Shown: positions 29,155 to 38,598 of the stretch, one piece after another
How the letters are laid out: each line of letters starts with the position of its first letter
How positions within the stretch are numbered: the first letter of the stretch is position 1
Assembly (NCBI GenBank): GCA_019232795.1
Contig: JAFANH010000091.1
Location: 62,001-126,000, forward strand
DNA length: 64,000 bases
Direction of reading: 5' to 3'
From: Burkholderiaceae bacterium
GTDB taxonomy: Bacteria > Pseudomonadota > Gammaproteobacteria > Burkholderiales > Burkholderiaceae_D
The notes under the pieces: model-generated
Told to the model about the DNA's origin: nothing
Seen by the model: only the letters and a program-made list of their open reading frames with translations
Databases searched by the model: none
Position numbers and translations under genes: made by a program

Positions 29155-29553
29155 TCAACGCTGGGGCGTATGCATGCGCGTGACCTCGTCCTTGACGGCC
29201 TCGAAGATTGCCTCGTGCAAGGTCGATTGCAGGCTGATCTTGATGTCGGCCGCCAGGCCTTCGACGGCCACCTGCAGCACGTCGGCCAGTGCATCGCGCA
29301 CACGCTGCTCGATTTCCGTTTCGAGGCGCTCCATGACCTGGTGCAGGATGCGCCCGCCTATGCGGCGTTCCAGACGGTTCCACTCTTCATTGAGCCAGCC
29401 GTCGATGTCCTGGACGATGTCTTGCGCATCGGCAGCAGCTTGAGCCGGCCGCGCAGCCGTCTGTACTTCCTGTGCCGTCGGCGCCGACTCGTCCGGCCCT
29501 TGGATGATTTCCGTCAGGACCGGGATGCCGGCATCGAGCGCGGACTGATTCAT
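29155..29553 (-). CDS. Conserved hypothetical acidic helical protein next to holC
   Basis: 132 residues, acidic and largely helical, with amphipathic stretches (LERRIGGRILHQVMERLETEIEQRVRDALADVLQ, 61-94) that may self-associate. Possibly the DUF2486 type found beside holC in Burkholderiales, but this is not certain. Its ATG overlaps the holC stop (ATGA), suggesting it is made together with the polymerase chi subunit. No catalytic motif or membrane segment seen. Confidence 0.7.
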   Translation of the reverse strand: MNQSALDAGIPVLTEIIQGPDESAPTAQEVQTAARPAQAAADAQDIVQDIDGWLNEEWNRLERRIGGRILHQVMERLETEIEQRVRDALADVLQVAVEGLAADIKISLQSTLHEAIFEAVKDEVTRMHTPQR

Positions 29554-29975
29554 GTTGGCTCCGCGGTGTGGTGGCTCAAGGGATAGCCGCGTTGCTGGTA
29601 AAAGCGGTAGCGTTCGCGCCCGGCGACGGCGTCAGCCGCATCGCTCGAAACGACTTCTATCATTCGTTCGAATTGAGCGAAGTGGTTCGGCGTGACCGAG
29701 GACAGGTTGATCAGGATCTGATGATGCGGCAGCGCGACCTGGTCGTTGGAGGTCAGAAGGATCGGGGTCTGGGTGGCCAGGATGTCTTCCGCCATCACGT
29801 GCGGCAGGAAGTCCAGTTCGGAGAACGCCCATAATGCCTGATCAAGCGCGGCCAGTTGCGCGCGGTCGTCGCTATACAGGACGACGCGGCAATCGGCAGC
29901 ACGAGCCTTGCGCACCAGACGGCAGGCGTAGCCGATCTTGTCGGGGACGTTGCTGTGGAAATCGATGCGAGTCAT
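29550..29975 (-). CDS. holC: DNA polymerase III chi subunit
   Basis: 141 residues with the HolC pattern MTRIDFHSNVPDKIGYACRLVRKA and the later ILINLSSVTPNHFAQFERMIEVV. Chi links the clamp loader to single-strand binding protein during replication. ATG 29975 overlaps the preceding stop by one base (TGATG), and the end overlaps the next gene by 4 bp: a tightly packed operon. Confidence 0.92.
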   Translation of the reverse strand: MTRIDFHSNVPDKIGYACRLVRKARAADCRVVLYSDDRAQLAALDQALWAFSELDFLPHVMAEDILATQTPILLTSNDQVALPHHQILINLSSVTPNHFAQFERMIEVVSSDAADAVAGRERYRFYQQRGYPLSHHTAEPT

Positions 29976-30619
29976 CAGAACTGGAATCCCGGCGGCGCAT
30001 TGCCCAGCGGCGGCGGCGTATTGACGATGCCTTGCTGCTGGGCCGCAGCACTGGTGGTGGTGTCGCCCGAGCCGCCGGCTGTGGCTTTCGGTGCGGCCGG
30101 CTCCGGCGGCGGGTTCGTGTAATTTGCCGGCAACTGGCTGGTCGCCGGATAGCCTGCTGCGGTCAGTGCGCCGCCCCATTGGCCGGCTTCGAAGCCGGTT
30201 TGCTTGATGCGGCCGACTACCAGCACGGGCATTTGGGTGGCGCCGGTCAATTGGCGCACGCGGTCGATGTCTTCGTTGCTGGTGACGGTTTTTTCGGCAA
30301 ACGGTATGCCGCGCTCGCCCAGCATTCTGCGTCCGGCGTCGCAGGCGGAACAGTTCGCCATGGTGTACAGGCTGACCGGGTTGGCGCGTGCAACCTCGGC
30401 GAGTTCATAGGGCAGTCCGGCCAGGGAAGAGCCGCCGCCGTAGGATTTGCGTTCCACCTTGGCGGCGGTCGCCGGCGGCGGCGTATCGCTGTATGTCACG
30501 CTGCCGTCGGGAGCGACCCATTTATAGAGTTGCGCATTGGCGCTTGCGTTCGCCAATAGTGTCAGCAGCCATGCTGTCCGTGCTACCCATGTCACCCACG
30601 TCGCATTCAGCAATCTCAT
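29975..30619 (-). CDS. DUF4124-glutaredoxin fusion, exported
   Basis: 214 residues: signal peptide (about 1-27), DUF4124 (LYKWVAPDGSVTYSDTPPP, about 29-55), a glutaredoxin-like domain (about 75-145) with active site CSAC in YTMANCSACDAGRRML, and a Pro/Gly/Thr-rich tail of about 60 residues that is probably disordered. It should handle thiols or disulfides in the periplasm; glutathione use is unproven. The start ATG 30619 is set by the signal peptide. Operonic with holC. Confidence 0.85.
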   Translation of the reverse strand: MRLLNATWVTWVARTAWLLTLLANASANAQLYKWVAPDGSVTYSDTPPPATAAKVERKSYGGGSSLAGLPYELAEVARANPVSLYTMANCSACDAGRRMLGERGIPFAEKTVTSNEDIDRVRQLTGATQMPVLVVGRIKQTGFEAGQWGGALTAAGYPATSQLPANYTNPPPEPAAPKATAGGSGDTTTSAAAQQQGIVNTPPPLGNAPPGFQF

Positions 30620-30671
30620 CTCATCACCTCGGTTCGATACACGGTTCCAATATGCAGCTCCGATAGCTTCT

Positions 30672-32759
30672 TCAGGACGCCATGCCGCTATGGCGCAACA
30701 AGGCATCGATCTTCGGTTCGCGTCCGCGGAAGGCCTTAAACGATTCCAGCGCCGGCCGCGATCCGCCCACGGCCAGGACCTCGCGCAGGAACTTGCCGCC
30801 GATCTCAGTCGACAAGGTGTTGCCGCCACTAGCCTGACCTGCTTCCTCGAACGCGCTGTAGGCATCGGCCGACAAGACTTCCGCCCACTTGTAACTATAA
30901 TAGCCCGCCGCATAGCCGCCGGCAAAGATATGGCTGAAAGAGTGTTGGAAACGGTTGAATTCCGGCGGCGCGATGACGGCCACTTGCCGACGCACACCGT
31001 CGAGCAATTGCTGCACGCTGGCCTCGTCACCGGTGCGATAGTCGTCGTGCAGGTGCATGTCGAATAGTGCGAACTCGACTTGGCGCAGGGTTTGCAGGCC
31101 GGACTGGAAATTCTTTGCGGCTACCATCTTGTCGTACAACGCGCGCGGCAGCGGCGCACCGGTGTCGGCATGCGCCGTCATATGCTGCAGCACATCCCAT
31201 TCCCAGCAAAAATTCTCCAGGAACTGGGAAGGCAGTTCGACCGCATCCCATTCGACGCCGGCAATGCCGGCCACCGCCAGTTCGTCGACTTGGGTCAGCA
31301 TGTGATGCAAACCGTGGCCGAATTCGTGGAACAGGGTGATGACCTCATCGTGGGTAAACAGCGCCGGCTTGGCCTTGCCGTCGACTACCGACGGTTCCGT
31401 GAAATTGCAGGTGAGGTAGGCTATCGGTGTCTGGATAGCGTCGTGCCCGCCTTTGCCACGCTTGCGCCGTCCGCGCGCGTCATCCATCCAGGCGCCGCCG
31501 CGCTTGCCGTTGCGCGCATACAGGTCGAGGTAGAACTGGCCGATCAGGCGGCCGCCTTGCTCGATGCGGTAGAACTTGACGTCGGGGTGCCAGACCGTGG
31601 CCGTGTCCCGCTTGATCTGCACGCCGAATAGCGTCTGCACCACGCGGAACAGGCCGGCCGTGACGGCCGGTTCAGGGAAGTATTGTTTCACTTCCTGTTC
31701 CGAGAATGCATAGCGCTGCTCGCGCAGTTTTTCCGAGGCGTAGGCGATGTCCCAGGACTCGAGTTCGGCTATGCCCAGGCTATCTTTGGCGAAGGCGCGC
31801 AATTCGGCCAGATCCTGCTGTGCGAACGGGCGCGCGCGTTGCGCCAGGTCTTCCATGAAGGCAATCACTTGCGCCGGCGTTTCGGCCATCTTGGCCACCA
31901 GCGACACCTCGGCGTAGTTGCGGTAGCCGAGCAATGCCGCTTCTTCCTCGCGCAGCTTGAGGATCTCGACGATGTTTTGCGTGTTGTCCCATTCCGGCTT
32001 GCCGCCCAGTTCTGACGCCTTGGTGACGTTGGCGCGGTACACGGTCTCGCGCAGCTTGCGCTGGTCGGCGAATTGCAGCACCGGGTAAAACGAGGGGAAA
32101 TGCAGCGTGAATTTGTAGCCGGGCTTGCCGTCTTTTTCCGCGGCCGCGCGCGCGGCCAGCTTGACGTCTTCGGGCAGGCCGGCGAGCTCGGCTTCGGTTT
32201 CGACCAGCAAGGCGTAATCATTGGTGGCGTCGAGCACGTTTTCCGAAAACTTCGTGGTCAGCGTTGCCAGCGCATCCTGGATTTCCGCATAGCGTTGTTT
32301 TTGCGCTTCGGGCAGTTCGGCACCGCTCAGGCGAAAATCGCGCAAGGCGTTGTCTACGATCTTCTTGCGCGCAGCTGACAGCGCAGCATAGCCGGAGCCG
32401 GCTTTCAAGGCCTTGTACTTGTCGAACAGCGCCAGGTTCTGACCCAGTTCGGTCGAGAATTCGATGAGCTTGGGCTGATTGTCGTTATAGGTGGCGCGCA
32501 GCTCGGGCGTATCGACCACGGCATTCAAATGGCCGACCGCGCCCCAGGCGCGGTGCAGGTGTTCGGTCGCGTCTTCCAGCGGTTCGACAAAACTGTCCCA
32601 TGTGGCTGGAGTGTCCGGCGACTGCACTTGCTCAACGGCGGCGCGGCATTGCGCCAGCAAGGCGTCGACGGCCGGGGTGACGTGTTCGGGGCGGATGGCG
32701 TCGAAACGCGGCAGGCCGGAGAAATCCAGCAGGGGATTCAATTCGCTTGTAGAACTCAT
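30672..32759 (-). CDS. prlC: Oligopeptidase A (M3 metallopeptidase)
   Basis: 695 residues. Zinc site HEFGH at 478-482 ([13 protein letters not shown]) with the third ligand Glu some 25 residues on. Cytosolic enzyme that degrades short peptides such as cleaved signal peptides. ATG 32759 overlaps the folD stop (ATGA), so folD and prlC are co-translated. Length matches E. coli PrlC (680). Confidence 0.96.
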   Translation of the reverse strand: MSSTSELNPLLDFSGLPRFDAIRPEHVTPAVDALLAQCRAAVEQVQSPDTPATWDSFVEPLEDATEHLHRAWGAVGHLNAVVDTPELRATYNDNQPKLIEFSTELGQNLALFDKYKALKAGSGYAALSAARKKIVDNALRDFRLSGAELPEAQKQRYAEIQDALATLTTKFSENVLDATNDYALLVETEAELAGLPEDVKLAARAAAEKDGKPGYKFTLHFPSFYPVLQFADQRKLRETVYRANVTKASELGGKPEWDNTQNIVEILKLREEEAALLGYRNYAEVSLVAKMAETPAQVIAFMEDLAQRARPFAQQDLAELRAFAKDSLGIAELESWDIAYASEKLREQRYAFSEQEVKQYFPEPAVTAGLFRVVQTLFGVQIKRDTATVWHPDVKFYRIEQGGRLIGQFYLDLYARNGKRGGAWMDDARGRRKRGKGGHDAIQTPIAYLTCNFTEPSVVDGKAKPALFTHDEVITLFHEFGHGLHHMLTQVDELAVAGIAGVEWDAVELPSQFLENFCWEWDVLQHMTAHADTGAPLPRALYDKMVAAKNFQSGLQTLRQVEFALFDMHLHDDYRTGDEASVQQLLDGVRRQVAVIAPPEFNRFQHSFSHIFAGGYAAGYYSYKWAEVLSADAYSAFEEAGQASGGNTLSTEIGGKFLREVLAVGGSRPALESFKAFRGREPKIDALLRHSGMAS

Positions 32760-33604
32760 ACCGTCTTTTCCGCCGATTCTATGGTGTTGGCCAGCAGCAT
32801 GGTGATGGTCATGGGACCGACGCCGCCCGGCACCGGCGTGATGTGGCCGGCTACCTCCTTGATGCCGGCAAAATCGACGTCGCCGCATAGCTTGCCGTTG
32901 TCGTCGCGGTTCATGCCGACGTCGATCACGATGGCGCCCGGCTTGACCATATCGGCCGTGAGCGTGTTGCGGCGGCCCACTGCGGCCACCACCACGTCTG
33001 CCTGACGCGTGTGGTGGGCGAGATCGGGCGTGGCGCTATGGCAAACGGTGACGGTGGCATTGGCTTGCAGCAGCAGCAGGGCCATCGGCTTGCCTACCGT
33101 GTTGCTGCGGCCGATGACGACCGCATGCTTGCCGCGCAGGCTGACGCCGGTGGTTTCAATGAGTTTCATGCAGCCCCAGGGCGTGCAGGGGCGGAAACCC
33201 GGCAGGCCGGTCATCAGTTCGCCGGCGCTCAAGACCGAATAGCCGTCCACGTCCTTGGCCGTGGATATTGCGGCGATGACTTTTTGCGGATCGATATGCT
33301 TGGGCAGCGGCATTTGCACCAGGATGCCGTGGATGGTCGGGTCCTGGTTCAAGGCGTCGATGCGCGCCAGCAGCGCCGCTTCCGACAGGTCGGCGTCATA
33401 TTTCTCCAGGACCGAACGGATGCCGGTGTCGCCGCAAGCCTTGATCTTGTTGCGTACGTAAACATGGCTGGCGGGGTCTTCGCCGACCAGGATCACTGCC
33501 AGGCCGGGTTGTTTGCCTTGGGCAGTCAATTGGGCAGCGCGCGTGGCGATGTCGGCACGCATGGTTTGCGACAACAGGGTTCCGTCTATCAGTTTTGCGG
33601 TCAT
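32756..33604 (-). CDS. folD: Bifunctional methylene-THF dehydrogenase/cyclohydrolase
   Basis: 282 residues. Interconverts 5,10-methylene-, methenyl- and 10-formyl-tetrahydrofolate for purine and fMet synthesis. Motifs: [14 protein letters not shown] (catalytic K), [12 protein letters not shown], and the C-terminal [18 protein letters not shown]. First gene of the minus-strand operon folD-prlC and then the glutaredoxin-like gene-holC. It diverges from aceE. Confidence 0.97.
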   Translation of the reverse strand: MTAKLIDGTLLSQTMRADIATRAAQLTAQGKQPGLAVILVGEDPASHVYVRNKIKACGDTGIRSVLEKYDADLSEAALLARIDALNQDPTIHGILVQMPLPKHIDPQKVIAAISTAKDVDGYSVLSAGELMTGLPGFRPCTPWGCMKLIETTGVSLRGKHAVVIGRSNTVGKPMALLLLQANATVTVCHSATPDLAHHTRQADVVVAAVGRRNTLTADMVKPGAIVIDVGMNRDDNGKLCGDVDFAGIKEVAGHITPVPGGVGPMTITMLLANTIESAEKTV

Positions 33605-33738
33605 GGCGGCTAATGGGGTAGATACAGCAGGGTATGGATGGGTAAGGACATGAATAATGTGAAATTATAAAACGCCGTGCCGGATCAGCCGGGCGTTTCT
33701 TTTGTGAAATTTCATAATATGGAATCAAATGTCATAAT

Positions 33739-33767
33739 TTGAAAATTGGCAGAACTGCTGTTAGAAT
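33739..33767 (+). promoter_or_regulatory. Sigma-70 promoter of the pyruvate dehydrogenase operon
   Basis: TTGAAA (33739-33744), 17-bp spacer, TAGAAT (33762-33767), about 90 bp before aceE. The AT-rich DNA just upstream contains GAAATTTC and repeated CATAAT motifs that could bind a regulator. Confidence 0.7.
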
Positions 33768-33858
33768 GGCCCGAACCTTTCAGATTTGTTTCAAAATGCC
33801 CCGAGTGCGCTTGAAGGCTGGTCAAGAGCGCACCCGACAAAAATAAGGAGACGCACCC

Positions 33859-36558
33859 ATGTCAGCAGCGCAGCTCGACCAGGTCTTGGCGCAAGCCGCC
33901 AACGACCCCGATGTAGTGGAAACCAAGGAATGGCTCGACGCGCTCGAAGCTGTGATCGAGAATGAAGGCCCGGAGCGCGCGCACTATCTGATGGAGCGCA
34001 TGGTCGATCTGGCGCGCCGCCGTGGCGCCCACATTCCTTTCTCCAGCAACACCGCCTACGTCAACACCATACCGGCCGACGTTGGCGAGCATTGCCCCGG
34101 CAATCTCGAATATGAAGAGCGCCTGCGTTCGTGGATGCGGTGGAACGCCATGGCCATGGTGGTCAAGGCCAATCGCTTTGACGGCGACCTGGGCGGCCAC
34201 TTGTCCAGCTTCGCCTCGCTGGCGAACATGCTGGGCATAGGCTTCAATCATTTCTGGCATGCGCCCACCGCCGACCATGGCGGCGACTTGCTGTATATCC
34301 AGGGCCACTCTTCGCCCGGCATCTATGCGCGCGCCTTCCTTGAAGGCCGTCTGTCGGAAGACCAATTGCTGCATTTCCGCCGCGAAGTGGACGGCAAAGG
34401 CCTGTCTTCCTATCCTCACCCCAAGCTGATGCCCGATTTCTGGCAATTCCCGACGGTGTCGATGGGTCTGGGGCCTTTGATGGCTATTTATCAGGCGCGT
34501 TTCCTCAAGTACCTGCACGCGCGCAACATTGCCGACACCGAGAAGCGCAAGGTCTGGGCTTTCTGCGGCGACGGCGAGATGGACGAACCGGAATCGATGG
34601 GCGCGATCGGCATGGCCGGCCGCGAGCAGCTGGACAACCTGGTCATCGTGGTCAACTGCAACCTGCAGCGCCTGGATGGCCCGGTGCGCGGCAACGGCAA
34701 GATCATCCAGGAGCTGGAGTCCGATTTCCGCGGTGCCGGCTGGAACGTGGTCAAGGTCATCTGGGGCAGCGGCTGGGACGAATTGCTGTCCAAGGACAAG
34801 GAAGGCATCCTGCAGCGCGTGATGATGGAAACCGTCGACGGCGAATACCAGAACTACAAAGCCAAGGACGGCGCCTATGTGCGCAAGCATTTCTTTGGCA
34901 AGCACCCCAAGCTGCTCGAGATGGTCAGCAAGATGTCGGACGACGATATCTGGCGCCTGACCCGCGGCGGCCACGACCCGCACAAGATTTACGCGGCATT
35001 CAAGGTCGCGCAAGAACACAAGGGCCAGCCCACCGTGCTGCTGGTCAAGAGCATCAAGGGCTACGGTTTCGGCAAGGCGGGCGAGGCGCGCAATACCGCG
35101 CACAACACCAAGAAGCTCGACGACGAGGCGATCAAGGCCATGCGCGACCGTTTCCAGCTGCCCATTCCCGACGACAAGCTGCCGGAAATTCCCTTTTTCA
35201 AGCCGGCCGATGATGCGCCGGAAATGCAGTACCTGCACGAGCGCCGCCGCGCACTGGGCGGCTACCTGCCGCAGCGCCGCGAGAAGGCCGACGAGCAACT
35301 GGTGGTGCCCGAGCTGTCCGCCTTCCAGGCCATGCTGGAGCCGACCACTGAAGGCCGCGAAATTTCGACGACCGCCTCTTACGTGCGCGTACTGAACACG
35401 CTGCTGCGCGACGCCAGCCTGGGCCAGCGTATCGTTCCCATCATGGTGGATGAATCGCGCACCTTCGGTATGGAAGGCTTGTTCCGCCAGATCGGCATTT
35501 TCAGCCAGGTCGGCCAACTGTATGAGCCGGTCGACAAAGACCAGGTGATGTATTACCGCGAAGACAAGGCCGGCCAGATCCTGCAGGAAGGCATCAATGA
35601 AGCGGGCGGCATGAGTTCGTGGATCGCCGCAGCGACTTCGTACTCGACCAACAACCGGGTGATGATCCCGTTCTACACTTATTACTCGATGTTCGGCCTG
35701 CAGCGCATCGGCGACCTGGCTTGGGCGGCAGGCGACATGCGCGCACGCGGCTTTTTGCTGGGCGGCACCGCGGGACGCACGACGCTCAACGGTGAAGGCT
35801 TGCAGCACGAAGACGGCCACAGCCACGTGCTCGCCTCCACCATCCCGAACTGCGTACCCTATGACCCGACCTTCGCGCACGAAGTCGCCGTGATCATCCA
35901 TGATGGCTTGCGCCGCATGGTGGCGAACCAGGAAGACGTGTTCTATTACATCACCGTGATGAACGAGAACTATGCTCACCCCGGTTTGAAACCCGGCCAG
36001 GAAGAAGGCATCGTCAAGGGTCTGTACCAGTTGCAGAAGGGCAAGCAAGACACCAAGCACCGTGTGCAACTTCTGGGTTCCGGCACCATACTGCGCGAAG
36101 TGATCGCCGCGGCCGGGTTGCTGGAGCAGGACTGGGGCATCGGCGCCGACATCTGGTCCGCGCCGTCGTTCACGCTGCTGGCGCGCGATGGTCAGGACAT
36201 CGAGCGCTGGAACATGCTGCACCCGACCGAAACGCCGCGCCTCGCCTACGTGACACAGTGCCTGCAAGATACCGCTGGCCCTATCGTCGTGTCGACCGAC
36301 TATATGCGTACCTATGCTGAGCAGGTACGTGCCTTCATGCCCAAGGGCCGTAGCTATAAGGTGCTGGGTACCGACGGTTTTGGCCGCTCCGACACGCGCG
36401 CCAAGCTGCGCGAGTTCTTTGAAGTGAACCGCTACTACGTCACCGTGGCTGCATTGAAGTCGCTAGCCGACGAAGGTGCGATTTCGGCCTCGGTGGTGGC
36501 GCAGGCGATCGCCAAGTATGGCATCGATCCGAGCAAGCCGAATCCGGTTACGCAATAA
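33859..36558 (+). CDS. aceE: Pyruvate dehydrogenase E1, homodimeric
   Basis: 899 residues. Thiamine-diphosphate enzyme that decarboxylates pyruvate and acetylates the lipoyl arm of E2. The TPP/Mg motif begins GDGEMDEPES (238 onward) and continues to VNCNLQRLDGPVRGNGKI. Length equals the E. coli enzyme class. AAGGAG precedes the ATG. First gene of aceE-aceF-BPH-lpdA. Confidence 0.98.
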   Translation: MSAAQLDQVLAQAANDPDVVETKEWLDALEAVIENEGPERAHYLMERMVDLARRRGAHIPFSSNTAYVNTIPADVGEHCPGNLEYEERLRSWMRWNAMAMVVKANRFDGDLGGHLSSFASLANMLGIGFNHFWHAPTADHGGDLLYIQGHSSPGIYARAFLEGRLSEDQLLHFRREVDGKGLSSYPHPKLMPDFWQFPTVSMGLGPLMAIYQARFLKYLHARNIADTEKRKVWAFCGDGEMDEPESMGAIGMAGREQLDNLVIVVNCNLQRLDGPVRGNGKIIQELESDFRGAGWNVVKVIWGSGWDELLSKDKEGILQRVMMETVDGEYQNYKAKDGAYVRKHFFGKHPKLLEMVSKMSDDDIWRLTRGGHDPHKIYAAFKVAQEHKGQPTVLLVKSIKGYGFGKAGEARNTAHNTKKLDDEAIKAMRDRFQLPIPDDKLPEIPFFKPADDAPEMQYLHERRRALGGYLPQRREKADEQLVVPELSAFQAMLEPTTEGREISTTASYVRVLNTLLRDASLGQRIVPIMVDESRTFGMEGLFRQIGIFSQVGQLYEPVDKDQVMYYREDKAGQILQEGINEAGGMSSWIAAATSYSTNNRVMIPFYTYYSMFGLQRIGDLAWAAGDMRARGFLLGGTAGRTTLNGEGLQHEDGHSHVLASTIPNCVPYDPTFAHEVAVIIHDGLRRMVANQEDVFYYITVMNENYAHPGLKPGQEEGIVKGLYQLQKGKQDTKHRVQLLGSGTILREVIAAAGLLEQDWGIGADIWSAPSFTLLARDGQDIERWNMLHPTETPRLAYVTQCLQDTAGPIVVSTDYMRTYAEQVRAFMPKGRSYKVLGTDGFGRSDTRAKLREFFEVNRYYVTVAALKSLADEGAISASVVAQAIAKYGIDPSKPNPVTQ

Positions 36559-36609
36559 GCAGTTACACAGTAACGGTCACGCACTAATCCGCTGTCGAAC
36601 AACAAGCTT

Positions 36610-36672
36610 CCCTGCGCCCGCCTCGTACGAGGCAGGCCGCGCGCGGTGCCCTCAAGGGCCAACGCCGCAGGG
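36610..36672 (+). other. Structured RNA between aceE and aceF
   Basis: An outer 7-bp stem (CCCTGCG 36610-36616 with CGCAGGG 36666-36672) encloses a perfect 14-bp palindrome (GCCTCGTACGAGGC, 36620-36633) and a second small hairpin (GCCCTCAAGGGC). It may act as an mRNA processing or stability element; no T-run follows. Confidence 0.45.
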
Positions 36673-36704
36673 AAAAAGTGAAGCATAAAAACGGAGCGCA
36701 CGCT

Positions 36705-37991
36705 ATGAGTATTGTTGAAGTCAAAGTCCCCGACATCGGCGACTTCAAGGAAGTCGAAGTCATCGAGCTGCTGGTCAAGGTTGGCGAGACGGTCAAGGTC
36801 GATCAGTCGCTGGTCACGGTCGAATCCGACAAGGCCAGCATGGAGATTCCGTCCAGCCATGCCGGCGTGGTCAAGGAAATGAAGATCAAGATCGGCGACA
36901 AGGTGTCGGAAGGCACGCTGGTGCTGCTGGTCGATAGCGACCAGGCAGCCGCTCCTGCCGCCACACCTGCACCCGCCGCCGCCCCTTCTGCAGCACCTGC
37001 GCCCGCGCCCGCCGCAATGCCGGCCCCTGCACTTGCTGCACCGGTTGCACCTGCTGCTGTTCCGGTCGCCGCGCCCGGCGGCGCACTGCCGCACGCATCG
37101 CCTTCGGTGCGCAAGTTTGCGCGCGAACTCGGTGTCGATCTGGGCAAGGTCAAGGGTTCCGGCCCCAAAGGCCGCATCTCGCACGAAGACGTGCAAAACT
37201 ACGTCAAGGGCGTCATCGCCGGCGGCCCGGCAGCCAAGGGCAGTGGTGTCGGCTTGGATCTGTTGCCCTGGCCTTCGCTCGATTTCTCCAAGTTCGGCAC
37301 GACCGAATTGCAGCCGCTGTCGCGCATCAAAAAGATCAGCGGCCCCAACCTGCACCGCAATTGGGTCATGATTCCGCATGTGACGCAGTTCGACGAAGCC
37401 GATGTCACCGACCTCGAAGAATTCCGCAAGGACTCGAATGCCGCGCTGGCGAAGTCCGGCGTCAAGCTGACCATGCTGGCCTTTGTCATCAAGGCCAGCG
37501 TCACGGCCTTGAAGAAATTCCCCGCTTTCAATGCCTCGCTCGACGCCAACGGCGAAAACCTGATCCTGAAGAAGTATTACCACATCGGCTTTGCGGCCGA
37601 CACGCCAAACGGCCTGGTGGTGCCGGTGATCAAGGACGCCGACAAGAAGAGCGTTTCGCAGATCGCCGTGGAAATGGGCGAGCTGTCGGCCCAGGCGCGC
37701 GACGGCAAGCTCAAGCCGGCCGACATGCAGGGTGCCAGCTTTACCATTTCTTCGCTCGGCGGCATAGGCGGTACGGCCTTCACGCCCATCATCAATGCGC
37801 CTGAAGTGGCGATCCTTGGCCTGTCGAAGTCCGACATCAAGCCGCAGTGGGACGGCAAGCAATTCCAGCCGCGCCTGATGCTGCCCCTGTCGCTGTCCTA
37901 CGACCACCGCGTGATCGACGGTGCCATGGGTGCACGCTTCTGCGTCTACCTGGCCGAGCTGCTGTCTGACATGCGCAAAACACTGTTGTGA
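36705..37991 (+). CDS. aceF: Pyruvate dehydrogenase E2, dihydrolipoamide acetyltransferase
   Basis: 428 residues: one lipoyl domain (about 2-78, lipoyl lysine K43 in ESDKASM), a long Ala/Pro linker (about 80-125), E3-binding domain (PSVRKFARELGVDLGKVKGSGPKGRI) and the C-terminal catalytic domain with SYDHRVIDGA. Transfers acetyl from lipoate to CoA. ATG 36705 is used because the lipoyl domain begins there and GGAG lies upstream. Its lipoyl domain is almost the same as that of LpdA downstream. Confidence 0.97.
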   Translation: MSIVEVKVPDIGDFKEVEVIELLVKVGETVKVDQSLVTVESDKASMEIPSSHAGVVKEMKIKIGDKVSEGTLVLLVDSDQAAAPAATPAPAAAPSAAPAPAPAAMPAPALAAPVAPAAVPVAAPGGALPHASPSVRKFARELGVDLGKVKGSGPKGRISHEDVQNYVKGVIAGGPAAKGSGVGLDLLPWPSLDFSKFGTTELQPLSRIKKISGPNLHRNWVMIPHVTQFDEADVTDLEEFRKDSNAALAKSGVKLTMLAFVIKASVTALKKFPAFNASLDANGENLILKKYYHIGFAADTPNGLVVPVIKDADKKSVSQIAVEMGELSAQARDGKLKPADMQGASFTISSLGGIGGTAFTPIINAPEVAILGLSKSDIKPQWDGKQFQPRLMLPLSLSYDHRVIDGAMGARFCVYLAELLSDMRKTLL

Positions 37992-38019
37992 TGCAGTCCA
38001 GCATTGACGGAGGTTCATC

Positions 38020-38598
38020 ATGACCACTTGTGTCGTCGTCAAGAAGAATAACCAGATCGCGATTGCCGCCGATTCGCTAGTGACTTTCGGCGACACGCGC
38101 CTGTCGCACGCTTACGAGGTCAACAGCAAGATATTTCAGATCGGCGACTCTTATGTCACGCTGGCCGGCACCGCCGCCCACTTCCCGGTCATGCGCAAGC
38201 TGCTGACCGAGATGGGTGAAGAGTGCAAGCTGAGTTCTCGCGACGAGGTGTTCGAGACCTTTACCAAGGCGCACCAGATCCTGAAGGAGCGCTACTTCCT
38301 CAATACCAAGGAGGAAGAAGACGACCCCTATGAGTCGTCGCAGATTACCTCGCTGGTGGCCAATCCGCACGGCATCTTCGGCGTGTATTCCTACCGCGAA
38401 GTGTTCAGCTTCGACCGCTTCTGGGGCATAGGCAGCGGGCGCAATTTCGCGCTCGGCGCCATGTATGTTGTTTATGAGCAGGACTACGATGCGCGCCAGA
38501 TTGCGGAAATCGGCGTGCGGGCCGGCGCGGAATTCGACAAGAGTTCGTCCGCGCCGTTTCAAATTTACAGTTTCGAGATGATGGAGACACCCGTATGA
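38020..38598 (+). CDS. Betaproteobacterial proteasome homologue (BPH), Ntn-hydrolase
   Basis: 192 residues. After Met removal the N-terminus TTCVVVKKNNQIAIAADS aligns with HslV and proteasome beta subunits: nucleophile Thr1, Asp17 (AADS), and Lys36 (NSKIF) in place of Lys33 after a three-residue insertion. A SGAG-like GSGRNFALGA segment lies near residues 137-146. It is the BPH type known from betaproteobacteria, a double-ring protease homologue of unknown substrate. It lies 28 bp after aceF and overlaps lpdA by 4 bp, so it is made with the pyruvate dehydrogenase complex. No ATPase partner (HslU) is adjacent. Confidence 0.88.
   Translation: MTTCVVVKKNNQIAIAADSLVTFGDTRLSHAYEVNSKIFQIGDSYVTLAGTAAHFPVMRKLLTEMGEECKLSSRDEVFETFTKAHQILKERYFLNTKEEEDDPYESSQITSLVANPHGIFGVYSYREVFSFDRFWGIGSGRNFALGAMYVVYEQDYDARQIAEIGVRAGAEFDKSSSAPFQIYSFEMMETPV

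Noticed and set aside
33862-36267. 801-codon open frame opposite aceE
   Set aside because: Mirror frame of a highly expressed GC-rich gene; low-complexity His/Leu/Val-rich translation and no ribosome site.
36435-38096. 553-codon frame opposite aceF
   Set aside because: Antisense to a certain gene; Cys/Arg/Gly-rich nonsense arises from the Ala/Pro linker.
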